From contig AUXH01000022.1 in assembly GCA_000482145.1 (NCBI GenBank), positions 1 through 64,000 of the forward strand: a DNA stretch of 64,000 nt, given 5' to 3'. The notes under the pieces were generated by a model. That model was not told where the DNA came from. It was given only the letters and a program-made list of their open reading frames with translations, and searched no databases. Shown here one piece after another: positions 16,899-26,022 of the stretch (position 1 is its first letter; each line of letters begins with the position of its first letter). Origin of the DNA: Strigomonas culicis (Eukaryota; Euglenozoa; Kinetoplastea; Trypanosomatida; Trypanosomatidae). The translations under genes and the position numbers were made by a program.

Positions 16899-19001
16899 TC
16901 AATCAGTGCCTACAAAGCTATGTCTCTCCACAACTACATCTAGCGTCTTATCGCGGGCTATGTCCGCCTTGGAGTAGTAGCGCGACCCGGGGCCGTACCC
17001 GCCGTCCGAGTCGTGTTCAGACAGCTCGTCTCCCTCTCCTGCCTGCCCGTCCCTGCGCCCCTCCCCGTCGCTCTCAGAACTGCTGTCGAACTCAAAGTTG
17101 TTGCTCACGCCGGCCAAGTTGGCGGCGTGCTCCTCGCGGTCAAGCGCGTCCGTGTGCAGGCCTCTGCTATGCAGCGTGCCCGTGTTCTCCGCAAAGGAGC
17201 CGTCGTCCACGAGGCTGTGGGGGGAGGACGCGGGGTCCTGGTGGTGGCGCCGGACGCCCAGCGGCGACTCCTGCGCGAGGCGCCCGTGGCCCGAGGAGCC
17301 GTGCTGGCGCGCGTGGGAAGGGCTGTTCGCCAAGTTCGCGACGGCCAAGCTGCGCGTGCGCGGCAGGTCGTTCGGGTCGGTGCCGGCGAACAGGTGGCCG
17401 ACCACGTTCGACGTCGAGTTGCTCTGTCGCAGCTGCGGGACCGTCGTGCGGGCCTCCTCGAAGGGCATGCCGACGATGTCGTTCAGCGCCGTGCGCTCGC
17501 GCGCGAGGCGGCGGTTGAGCGCGCCCAGCTGGTCCGGCGCGATGCCGCCGTTGTTCGTGTGGTTCGAGTAGAGCGGGATGGCTGCGTGCCCCTCCCGCGG
17601 CGCGAGACGCTGCTCCAGCTGCTGCGTCCGCATCGCCTGCCACACCTCCAGCAGGTCGTCGCGCGGGAAGGGGCACAGGTCGGCCGTCATGGGGCAGCTC
17701 GGCAGTGCCTTGAAGGCGAGTGGCCGCTCCGCGTGGGCGTCGTAGGCCTCGACGAAGGCGGCCGGGGACGGCTCCATGACCTCCTCGATGCGCACGACGC
17801 GCCGCACCTCCACCGAGTTGAAGCAGATGCCCTCCAGCACGTGCCGCAGCCGCCGCACCTCGAACCGCGCGCTGAAGCTCCGTATCGACTGCTCCCCGTA
17901 GGGCGGCGCGATGGGCACGAAGACGAGGTCCGGCGGGCCCTCGTCGGAGAGAAAGGCGACGTACGGCTCCGCGCAGGCGCTGTTGCAGAGGAAGCTGTGG
18001 AGCTGGTTCATGAGGATCCACTCCGGCACCTTGCCGCTGTCGCGCAGCACGAGCACCGCGTCGTGCGTGATGCAGAGGTAGGCGCCCACGATGAGCGGCT
18101 CCACCACGCGGCCGCCCGGCTTGCGGCCCATCACGTTCCCGCGGATGAAGGTGTAGAACACGGCGCAGTCCAGCTTGCGGAACACGTGGTAGTACATGAT
18201 GGGCAGCCGCGAGAATACGAGATCGTTGCGCGGGTCGTAGGGCGGGAGGCCGCGCCGGGGGCGCACGCACAGCTTATCGTAGCCCAGCACCGCGCACACG
18301 ACGTACCAGAAGCGGTAGAACTCGTACTCACTCCGCATGCGGAAGCTCAGCGTGACGCTGCTGCCGTTGGAAAAGAGCGACTTGGTCGGCGGGGAGGAGA
18401 TGGTGAAGGTCTTGCTCGTGTCCTTGTGGCCCGTCATGAGCGCCGCGTGCTCGCGCTCCTGGCGGATATCGCGGAACTGGTCCCGCATGCTCTCGTACAG
18501 CTCGCGCACGTAGAAGGGGTCGCGGATGTAGTTTTCGTTGTCCTCGTAAAAGCGCTCCGGCGAGAAGTCGGTCCCGGTGCTCTCGCAGAGCAGCGGGCCG
18601 GGCGCGGGCGTCTCGCCGACGGCCAGCGGGCGCGTCGTGCCGCCGATCTCCAGGCGGAAGAAGTCGCGCTCGCAGAGGGCCTCGTCCTGCGTGTCGAACT
18701 TGTGCTTCTTCGCCGCGACCGCGATGGACTCCACCTTGATCTTGCGCTTCCACGTCACGAGGCGCGGGTCGTGCACACTCGGCTGGCCCGCCGCATCCGA
18801 GGGGGAGCCCGCCGGGAAGCCGGTCGGCCCGGTCGTCGAGGGGCTTGCGACGCGCGACGGCTGCACGTCGGCCATGGCGGTGGCAGGGAGGGCTGCGGTG
18901 GTGTAGTAAAGGTAGCGGCGCGTCGTGTCGAAGGCGATCTCGCGCATCTCCCAGGAGCCGAAAAAGCGGCTTGTTTCCTTCTCCCCATAGGTGAAGAACA
19001 T
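16899..19001 (-). CDS. DPRN-family (PH-like) protein, full-length member, 700 aa
   Basis: Unknown function. MFFTYGEKE start, GSWEMREIAFDTTRRYLYYT, then an insertion rich in Pro/Ser/Thr before WKRKIKVESI. EFYRFWYVVCAVLGYDKL is followed by GLPPYDPRND (DPRN at 256-259; the usual Gly is Asp). Then LCITHDAVLVL, VPEWILMNQL, PPDLVFVPIAPP, EPSPAAFVEAYDAH, LCPFPRDDLLEVWQAM, AIPLYSNHTNN, RRLARERTALNDIVGMPFEEAR. The C-terminal region includes an acidic Ser-rich segment (FDSSSESDGEGRRDGQAGEGDE) and the family tail GYGPGSRYYSKADI. The tail block INIxDM is not evident here. One of five members with the complete C-terminal module. Confidence 0.86.
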   Translation of the reverse strand: MFFTYGEKETSRFFGSWEMREIAFDTTRRYLYYTTAALPATAMADVQPSRVASPSTTGPTGFPAGSPSDAAGQPSVHDPRLVTWKRKIKVESIAVAAKKHKFDTQDEALCERDFFRLEIGGTTRPLAVGETPAPGPLLCESTGTDFSPERFYEDNENYIRDPFYVRELYESMRDQFRDIRQEREHAALMTGHKDTSKTFTISSPPTKSLFSNGSSVTLSFRMRSEYEFYRFWYVVCAVLGYDKLCVRPRRGLPPYDPRNDLVFSRLPIMYYHVFRKLDCAVFYTFIRGNVMGRKPGGRVVEPLIVGAYLCITHDAVLVLRDSGKVPEWILMNQLHSFLCNSACAEPYVAFLSDEGPPDLVFVPIAPPYGEQSIRSFSARFEVRRLRHVLEGICFNSVEVRRVVRIEEVMEPSPAAFVEAYDAHAERPLAFKALPSCPMTADLCPFPRDDLLEVWQAMRTQQLEQRLAPREGHAAIPLYSNHTNNGGIAPDQLGALNRRLARERTALNDIVGMPFEEARTTVPQLRQSNSTSNVVGHLFAGTDPNDLPRTRSLAVANLANSPSHARQHGSSGHGRLAQESPLGVRRHHQDPASSPHSLVDDGSFAENTGTLHSRGLHTDALDREEHAANLAGVSNNFEFDSSSESDGEGRRDGQAGEGDELSEHDSDGGYGPGSRYYSKADIARDKTLDVVVERHSFVGTD

Positions 19002-19704
19002 CCTGGACCAACACTAAAGACAGCTAGAAGTATTTTGTTTTTGTTTATTGGGAAAACTAAAAAAAAAAAGATTGTATAGAGGAGTACTGGAACGAATTGA
19101 GTCTTTACTTATGTATTGACAACGATAAAAGGAAAGTAAACAATGAATTGGGACTATTATTATACGTTTATAACTGATCCGCTGTGCTTGCTAACAATTA
19201 CTATTAGTAAATTCGCATGAACATGGGATACCTAGAGTGTGGAGAGAAATGTGTAAAAAAAAAAAGTCAAAAGAGCAGAGAGAAATAACATAAAGATGGT
19301 CAGCAGACCATGAGAGAACACCCGCACATTTCACGCGCAGCCACTTCACACGCACACAAAACACTAATCATTTTTCTTTTGTTGTTGTTGGTGTTCAATT
19401 GCCTCTATGCGATCCATTATCAATTATCAAAAATAAACATGCAAAAAAAAAATCAAATTACTGCAGAAAAAAAAACGCTCGACCTGTCATGTGTTCCTTT
19501 GTTTCAAAACAACTGTACAACACGCTGAATGCATTCGTAGTTTTTTTTCCCCTTTTGAAAATGCTTTTTTGGAGCATTGTAATAACCGTTAAAAGAAGAA
19601 GTGAAAAAAGAAAATGAAGCATTTTTATTAGCAATAGGTATAGAAACACATGCAAGCAAAAACAACGAACAAACAATCACATAAAACTCCTTGGGTGTGT
19701 CTGT
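19002..19704 (-). other. Intergenic spacer
   Basis: 703 bases of A/T-rich sequence with A10-type runs on the plus strand (for example 19062-19070, 19255-19264, 19443-19450), which read as poly-T tracts on the transcript. Small open frames inside are driven by these tracts and show no protein-like composition. Confidence 0.45.
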
Positions 19705-21882
19705 TCACGTCTCTAAGGTGTCCACGTCATGCTCCCGCCGACCCGGAGCGCCCCCGCGGGCGTTACTGCCCCTTCGCTGCGGCGCGCTCTCCCGACCACC
19801 CCCGCGCGGCGCGTCCTGTCGCAGAGGGTTCCCCTTCGCGAGCGCCTGCCGCGCCTGGTGGCTGTGGCTGTACATGGCGAAGCTGTGGCTCAGCATGTCT
19901 TGGATGTTGAGCTCGGTCGGCCCGAACTTGCTGTTCGCCGCGAGCGGCCCCACCTCCAGCGTGGTCGCCGGCGACTGCACGACGTGGTGGTGGTCGATAA
20001 TGTACTCCGGCAGCGCGGCCGCGTGGCTGCTCGAGAGGTCTGCCTGCGTGATGTAGCAGGCGCCCGGCACGCCGTACGCGACGCTCGTCCCGAGGCTCGT
20101 GCTCTGCACGAAGCTCGTGTTGAAGTTGGGGCTGAAGGGCGCGCTCGGGGACTCCGGCGCGGGCCGCGTGCCCACGCGACCGGCCTGCCGCTCCGCGTCC
20201 GCGTCGCGCTCCGCCTGCGCGGCGGCCGCCATCCGCTCCACCTCGGTGAAGGGCATCCCGACGACGTCGTAGTTGCTGGCGCGCTCGCGGGCGAGGCGGC
20301 GCGAGACGGACTGCATCTGCTCCGCCGTGAGCGGCTGGTCGTTCATGTAGTTGCGGTAGAGGGGGATGGCGGACTGCCGCAGCACGGCGACGTCGCGGCC
20401 GGCGTACAGCTGCTGCACCTCCTGCCACACCTCCGCGAGCTGCTCCTTCGGCATCGGGCAGCTCAGCCCGTCGAAGTAGCCCTGCCGCGGCTCGAAGACG
20501 AAGGGCATCGTGCGCGCCTCGTACGCCTCGATGAAGGCGCGAACGGACGGCTCGTGCGACTCCGTGATGGCCGACACGCGGCGGATGTCCATGGAGCCGA
20601 AGCATATCTCCTGCAGCACGTAGCGGATGCGCAGCACCTCCAGCGCCGGGTTGAACACCCGGATGCAGTGGTCGCCGAACACGGGCGGCTGCGGCAGGAA
20701 GATGATGTCCGGCGTGCCGGGGTCCGACACGAATGCCACGAACGGGTGCCGGCAGGTTGGGTTGAAGCAGAACTCCTTCACATTCTTCAGCGGGATGAAG
20801 CGCGGGATGTTGCCCTGGTCGCGCATGATGAGCGCCATGTCGTGCGTGATGCACAGGTAGGCGCCGCGCAGGGCGAGCTTGATGCCGCCCTTCTCGTCCC
20901 GTCCGACGAGGTCGCCGCGCACAAAGTAGTAGATCACGGCGCGGTCGAGCTCCTTGAAGGTGTGCCACACCGCCATCGGGATCTGCGCAAACACGATCCC
21001 GTTGCGCGGGTCGTACGGCGGCAGCCCGCGGTACGGCCGGCCCATCAGCTTGTCGTAGCCCAGCACCGTCTGCACGACGTAGCAGAAGCGACGGAACTCG
21101 TACTCCGAGCGCATCCGCAGCAGGATCTTCACCCGCGTGCCCTTGGGCGCCCCGTTCTTCGCGCGCGGCGACTCGATCGTCTGCGTCTTGTGCTCGTTCG
21201 GGTCCTCGCCGGCCTGCGACGGCGGCGGCGTCTGCTCCTGCCGCGCGCGCTCCTGCCGCATCTCGAGGAACTGCGCGCGCAGGCTCTCGTAGAGCTCGCG
21301 GAAGAAGAAGGGGTCGCGCAGGTAGTCCTCGTTGTCCATCGAGAAGCGGTCCGGGTCCCCCCGCAGCGACGCGGACGGGCAGAGCAGCGGGCCCAGCGGC
21401 GGCGTCTCCCCGCTGGCCAGCGGCCGCGTCTCCCCGTACAGCTCCACCTCGTACAGGTCCTTCTCCTTCAGGTGGCCCTCGATGTCGAAGAGCCGCTCCT
21501 TCGCCATGATCGCCATCGCGTCCACCTTGATCTTCTTGCTCCAGTTGGGTGCGACGAGGTGGTGGTTCTCCTCCACAAGGTCCGCGATGGAGTCGGCGTG
21601 CGACACCATGTTCGTGCTGCTGCTGCGGCGCATGCCCATCTGCCGCGTCTGCGCCGGCGGGAGCGGCGCGGACGGCGTGCTGGGGCTTGCCACGCTGTTC
21701 TCGTCGCCGGCCATCGGCTCGCGCCCGGTCAGCTTGTAGTCATTGGGCGGCACAATACACTTCGCGGGCAGATTGGTGCTCGTGTAGTACAAGTAGCGCC
21801 GCGTCGTGTCAAAGGCGGCCTGTCGCGTGTGCCACTCACTGAAAAACACGCTCCCCTGCTTCTCTGCGTACGAAAAGAACAT
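19705..21882 (-). CDS. DPRN-family (PH-like) protein, full-length member, 725 aa
   Basis: Unknown function; the longest and most regular member. MFFSYAEKQ, SEWHTRQAAFDTTRRYLYYT, a roughly 90-residue insertion, WSKKIKVDAMA, then EFRRFCYVVQTVLGYDKL and YRGLPPYDPRNG (DPRNG at 291-295). Next AVWHTFKELDRAVIYYFVRGDLVGR, LCITHDMALIM, IPRFIPLKNVKEF, PFVAFVSDPGTPDIIFLPQPP. C-terminal module: EPSVRAFIEAYE, SCPMPKEQLAEVWQEV, AIPLYRNYMND, RRLARERASNYDVVGMPFTEVER. Tail: AYGVPGACYITQADL, LPEYIIDHHHVV and LNIQDMLSHSFAMYSHS. No signal peptide or membrane segment is visible, so it is probably cytosolic and possibly membrane-associated through the PH-like folds (inference). Confidence 0.87.
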   Translation of the reverse strand: MFFSYAEKQGSVFFSEWHTRQAAFDTTRRYLYYTSTNLPAKCIVPPNDYKLTGREPMAGDENSVASPSTPSAPLPPAQTRQMGMRRSSSTNMVSHADSIADLVEENHHLVAPNWSKKIKVDAMAIMAKERLFDIEGHLKEKDLYEVELYGETRPLASGETPPLGPLLCPSASLRGDPDRFSMDNEDYLRDPFFFRELYESLRAQFLEMRQERARQEQTPPPSQAGEDPNEHKTQTIESPRAKNGAPKGTRVKILLRMRSEYEFRRFCYVVQTVLGYDKLMGRPYRGLPPYDPRNGIVFAQIPMAVWHTFKELDRAVIYYFVRGDLVGRDEKGGIKLALRGAYLCITHDMALIMRDQGNIPRFIPLKNVKEFCFNPTCRHPFVAFVSDPGTPDIIFLPQPPVFGDHCIRVFNPALEVLRIRYVLQEICFGSMDIRRVSAITESHEPSVRAFIEAYEARTMPFVFEPRQGYFDGLSCPMPKEQLAEVWQEVQQLYAGRDVAVLRQSAIPLYRNYMNDQPLTAEQMQSVSRRLARERASNYDVVGMPFTEVERMAAAAQAERDADAERQAGRVGTRPAPESPSAPFSPNFNTSFVQSTSLGTSVAYGVPGACYITQADLSSSHAAALPEYIIDHHHVVQSPATTLEVGPLAANSKFGPTELNIQDMLSHSFAMYSHSHQARQALAKGNPLRQDAPRGGGRESAPQRRGSNARGGAPGRREHDVDTLET

Positions 21883-22609
21883 ACTGACTGTTGCGTAACA
21901 ATGGGTCTATAAGAGTTAAAAAGATGCGTTAATAGCTGATTAAAGGTAAAGGTAATGCCACTTTTTCTTTTCGCTTTTTCTTTTTGCAACAGCACAAGAA
22001 CAGGGGAGGAAAAAGAAACTAACAAAAAAAAAAGCAATACAACTAGAAAGAAGAGAAAGGGGATGTTAAGGGAGAAACCGGAAATTACTCTTGTTGTCCA
22101 TGCGCAGCACAGCATTAGCAAAGTATAGGGTAGCCAGGTTAACTGAATGAGAGTCATCATAAATCACGAAAAACAGAGTTCATAGTTGTGTTACATTTTC
22201 AAACAAAACCACCTTTTAATCATGAATTACCATTTGTTCCATATTTTTTCTTCTTCATTTTAACCGTATCAACGAGAGACGAAATGGATAGCATAAGAGT
22301 ACTTTTGAAATAGAGTTTACACGCGCGGGGCACAGACACGCATCCTGTGCGACAGCAGTAAAGCAGTATAAATATGTAAACAACTGCCGACAACAATGAC
22401 AATAATCAATCAAACAAACTATAAGTTATTAAAACAAATGAAGGATCAAAGCAGGTCTCGCATTATAAAGTCTGCTCATCCCATGAATAACGATATTCTT
22501 ACCAGAATAATGAAAACGCTGCTGTGAAACTAGGAGTCCTAATGCGCATGCAAAGGTATAAGATTCAAAACAGAACAAAACAAAAACATGTAAAGAATAG
22601 CATTGGTGA
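21883..22609 (-). other. Intergenic spacer
   Basis: 727 bases, A/T-rich. A plus-strand A-run at 22026-22034 and pyrimidine-rich minus-strand sequence further upstream of the 725-aa gene are compatible with splicing signals. I see no gene or structured RNA. Confidence 0.45.
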
Positions 22610-24640
22610 CTACTGGGTCGCCTTGTTGCCATTGTCCTCGTCGCCGCTGTCGTCGGACACCTGGACGTCGTTTGCTTTGGACGCGGTCCCGACCTCGAAG
22701 AGATCGTCCACGTCCTCGCTGTCGAACTCGTCGTCCTCCTCGTCCTCCTCCTCCGTCGTCGTGTTGCTGCTCACCTCCGTGTCCTCCTCCCCGGTGGGCA
22801 GCTTGAGGCCCTTCGGCGCCGTGTACACCTGCACCACCCCCGGTGGCTGCTGCACGTTCTTCACCTTGCTGGACGGCACGAGGCCGATGGACGTCGGCCG
22901 CGAGCGCGGCGGCAGCCCCAGGCGGTCCATCATGGACGGGTCACGGTAGCGCTGCTGCGGGTCGGCGCGCGTGACGCGCAGCCGATCGAGCGCGCGCAGC
23001 TCCGCCTTCTGCGACGGGTTCGCCAGCAGCTGCGACACGGTCGTGCCGACGAAGGAGCCGAGGTTGCCGCCGCTCGTACTTCGCGGCACGCCCGGCATGT
23101 TGCTCTCCTTGTGGTAGCCCTGCACCTCCCCCTCGCTGTCGTCCGAGAGGCTCTCCTCGTCCTCCTCCTCCTCCCTCTTCAGCGCCGCCGCGAGCTCCTC
23201 CTTGTACGTGAAGCGCGTCGGCGTCTTGGAGTTGTCCCACTTCCACTCGAGCGGCCGCCCCGCGCCGTTGTGCAGGATGTAGGCGAACACGTCCGGGTAC
23301 TTGTCCGTCAGGTTGCGCACGTGGCACAGCGCGTCGTGCGTCGCGACGTCGCGCGAGGCGGCCGCCGCCGCGCGCACGTCGACGCCCGGCGCCGCCGGCA
23401 GCGACACGTGCTCGCCGGCGCGCAGCCGCTGAAGCAGCAGGCGCCGCAGCATGTGCACGATGCCCTCCACGGCCTCCTCGGGGTCGAAGGTGGAGCACAG
23501 CGGGTAGGTGGGGAAGATGGGGATGAACAGAAAGTCCGGGTACGGCGAGATGGACAGCACGGCCACGTAGGAGTGGTTGCCCTTGATGACGTAGTCGATG
23601 CCGATGATGTCCTCGAGGTCGAGCCAGCGCGGGCACTGGCTGCTGTCCTGCAGCAGCAGCATGCTGTCGTGCGTGATGCACAGGTAGCCCTGCAACCCGC
23701 GCACCTCGCGCTGGTTGCGCAGGTACACCGTGTGCCCGAACTGGAAGGAGTAGAAGACCACATCGTTCAGCCGCCGGAAGGTGTGGCGCAGGTGGAGCGG
23801 GATCGTCGCGAAGGCGATGCCGTTGCGCGGGTCGTACGCGGGCAGCCCCTTGTGTAGCGGCTGGTAAAGCCCGTGCCGCACGAGCGCCTGGCGCAGCCGC
23901 AGCGACACCATGCGGAACGTGTCGTAGTTCGTCGCGCGGAAGGTGATGGTCACCTGCCGCCCGCGGTCCTGCACACTGAGTGGCATGGAGAGCACGGAAT
24001 CGTCAAAGGTGGAGTTGCGGGAGTGCATGCACGACGTCGGCGTGTGCACCGGCGTGAACTCGTCCTCCTCGCTCTCCTCCGCCTCGCTGACGGGGGTGGT
24101 CCCGTCGTCGTTCTCCTCGGGGCCCAGCTCCACGTCGCGGAAGAGGTTTTCCTCCGCCGTCTCGAAGAACTCCTCCGGCGGTCGCTCCAGCCCCTCTGTA
24201 TGCAGCTCCGCACCCGGGAAGTCGATCACCGACCCCGCGCCCGCGTCCGACGTCGGCGTGCGCACGCCGCTGCTGCTGCGCGCGCTGCCGCCGGTCAGCC
24301 AGGACAGCCGCGAGGACGTGCGGGACGCCTTTTTGGCGCTGCACTCCAGGCTGCGCTCGTAGCCCGTGATGTAGAGCGTCAGCAGGTACTTCTCGTTGAA
24401 GTCGGAGCTCGTGGGGGGCACCGTGTACTCGTCGGCCATGTACGACAACCGCACGACCTTGATCTTGCCGCGCCACCGCACCTCCACGCCCTTACTCGCG
24501 TTGGCGGCGGCCTCCAGCACCCCGGTGCGGCTGAGGGGGGAGGAGTAGTACAGATAGCGCGTCTTGGGGTCAAACGCGATCTGCCGGATCTTCCATTGCG
24601 TCGTTAGCGAGTTGGCCTTTTCCAGGAAGAAGTACTGCAT
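22610..24640 (-). CDS. Divergent DPRN-family (PH-like) protein with acidic tail, 676 aa
   Basis: Unknown function; first-transcribed member of the array. Starts MQYFFLEKA, with TQWKIRQIAFDPKTRYLYYS and WRGKIKVVRLSY. The linker between the two PH-like parts is long and acidic/Ser-rich. The helix block is divergent (TFRMVSLRLRQALVRHG), but KGLPAYDPRNG is kept (DPRNG at 270-274), as are FYSFQFGHTV, LCITHDSMLLL, CPRWLDLEDI and YPDFLFIPIFP. The PKEQLAAVW module is reduced to a faint FTYKEELAAALK. The C-terminus is unique: acidic clusters (REEEEDEESLSDDSEGE and, near the end, TTEEEDEEDDEFDSEDVDDL). Could be a regulatory relative of the full-length members. Confidence 0.83.
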   Translation of the reverse strand: MQYFFLEKANSLTTQWKIRQIAFDPKTRYLYYSSPLSRTGVLEAAANASKGVEVRWRGKIKVVRLSYMADEYTVPPTSSDFNEKYLLTLYITGYERSLECSAKKASRTSSRLSWLTGGSARSSSGVRTPTSDAGAGSVIDFPGAELHTEGLERPPEEFFETAEENLFRDVELGPEENDDGTTPVSEAEESEEDEFTPVHTPTSCMHSRNSTFDDSVLSMPLSVQDRGRQVTITFRATNYDTFRMVSLRLRQALVRHGLYQPLHKGLPAYDPRNGIAFATIPLHLRHTFRRLNDVVFYSFQFGHTVYLRNQREVRGLQGYLCITHDSMLLLQDSSQCPRWLDLEDIIGIDYVIKGNHSYVAVLSISPYPDFLFIPIFPTYPLCSTFDPEEAVEGIVHMLRRLLLQRLRAGEHVSLPAAPGVDVRAAAAASRDVATHDALCHVRNLTDKYPDVFAYILHNGAGRPLEWKWDNSKTPTRFTYKEELAAALKREEEEDEESLSDDSEGEVQGYHKESNMPGVPRSTSGGNLGSFVGTTVSQLLANPSQKAELRALDRLRVTRADPQQRYRDPSMMDRLGLPPRSRPTSIGLVPSSKVKNVQQPPGVVQVYTAPKGLKLPTGEEDTEVSSNTTTEEEDEEDDEFDSEDVDDLFEVGTASKANDVQVSDDSGDEDNGNKATQ

Positions 24641-25202
24641 TCACTACGTACCATACAGAGCGCAGTAACAGGGGAAAAATAAAATATGAATGAAGAAGAA
24701 AAACTTATGTATCACCAACAATAATTATTATTCTAAAAAGAACCTAACAATAGCCCCCTAAAAAAAAAAGATGGTATAACCTAAATGATGAAGATAACGT
24801 ATGAAAGAAAAAAAACTACCGATAGAAGTGTAAACAACATGAAGCAATAGGGAGAAAAAGAGAGAAAAACAACATGTAGTACATATTACCCCATTACAGT
24901 AATTCTACAAGAAGAACCCAGCTCCTTCACTATCTTTCATGATTTGCGTGCCAAACAACAACAAGAAACACTACAGTTTGTTAGTATAATTTTTTAAGGT
25001 ATTAAGTAATTCCTACATGCTAAAATTTATATATTACCCACAGAAAACAAAGTATTATAATGAAAACTCTTCCTAAAAAAAGGGAAACAAAAAGAAAGGA
25101 AAAAAGGGAGAAAGGAGACTCACACACCGCAAAAATACTAATACGTCCCCACGCCTCGACAGTCTCCTCATTCGCTACTGACTAAATTTAAGGAGCGCGA
25201 CT
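24641..25202 (-). other. Intergenic spacer at the upstream end of the paralog array
   Basis: 562 bases, strongly A/T-rich, with no recognisable gene. A-rich runs on plus (24761-24769, 24807-24813) give poly-T tracts on the transcript. Confidence 0.45.
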
Positions 25203-25415
25203 TTATTTGAGCGTCGGCCACAGCTTCGGGTCCGTGCACACGTCTACGCAGTGCACGATGGCGAAGTACTGGTGGTAGCAGTGCGGCTCGAGGGCAGGGT
25301 CCACCGTCTTAATGCGCTCCAGGCAGGCCTCGTACGCCGTGACCTTCTTGGCGCACTCCTTTGCGAGGCACGCCTTCTCTATGTCGAGCTTGATATCAAC
25401 CGGGTCTTCAGCCAT
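25203..25415 (-). CDS. Cytochrome bc1 complex hinge subunit (QCR6/UQCRH-like)
   Basis: Small 70-aa acidic protein with four paired cysteines as two CX9C motifs: C21-x9-C31 and C46-x9-C56, plus C16 and C60. The pattern DPVDIKLDIEKACLAKEC, then YEACLERI, then HCYHQYFAIVHCVD resembles the hinge protein of complex III, which sits in the intermembrane space at the cytochrome c1/cytochrome c interface. No presequence is visible, as expected for a twin-CX9C protein imported by the Mia40-like route. The alternative is another twin-CX9C intermembrane-space protein. Confidence 0.75.
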   Translation of the reverse strand: MAEDPVDIKLDIEKACLAKECAKKVTAYEACLERIKTVDPALEPHCYHQYFAIVHCVDVCTDPKLWPTLK

Positions 25416-26022
25416 TGTGGGGAGGGCGGCGGGCGGGGTGAGGTATAGGAATTATACACACTAGTAGGGTAGACTATTCTACAGAGAGAGAGGAAGAGAA
25501 AGGGAGGGATGGGAATAGAGGAAACCTGAAAGACACGATACGTCAAGCTGCAGTTCATTTCTCGAAACGGGAAAACAAAACTAAGAAGATGAGGAAAACA
25601 GCATAGTAACCTATAAACGCCTAGTAAACATGATGAATGACAAACGAACAAAATAAACAACGCTCAGTGTTATATACATACATACTATCGCCACAGACGT
25701 CTAGCTCGAAGTACACGATGAAACAAACAAAAAAAACGATGTAATAGACGGTAAAAGAAGAAGAAAAAAACACTATGTGTGCTCCAAGAATACACCAAGC
25801 GAGCCATAACAAAGAGCAAAAACAAATGATTAGTGGCTTAACTGCAAAACACAAAATGAATCATGTTTTCTAACGTGAAAATTGAAAAGAAAAAGGTACA
25901 AGTAATGGATTGTGTTACAGTGGACGAAACAGGAAGCAGCCGTAGCCATTTACAAACGTTTCTACGGCGGCCTCTCTATTCCCTTTGTGACCATCCCGAA
26001 GCGCTAAGGAGCAGGGCCTCGT
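25416..26022 (-). other. Intergenic spacer
   Basis: A/T-rich, 607 bases. On the minus strand a C/T-rich stretch (RC of 25480-25512) upstream of the hinge-subunit gene is a plausible splice tract. A 77-codon hydrophobic open frame at 25621-25854 is a product of T-rich spacer and is not called. Confidence 0.45.
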
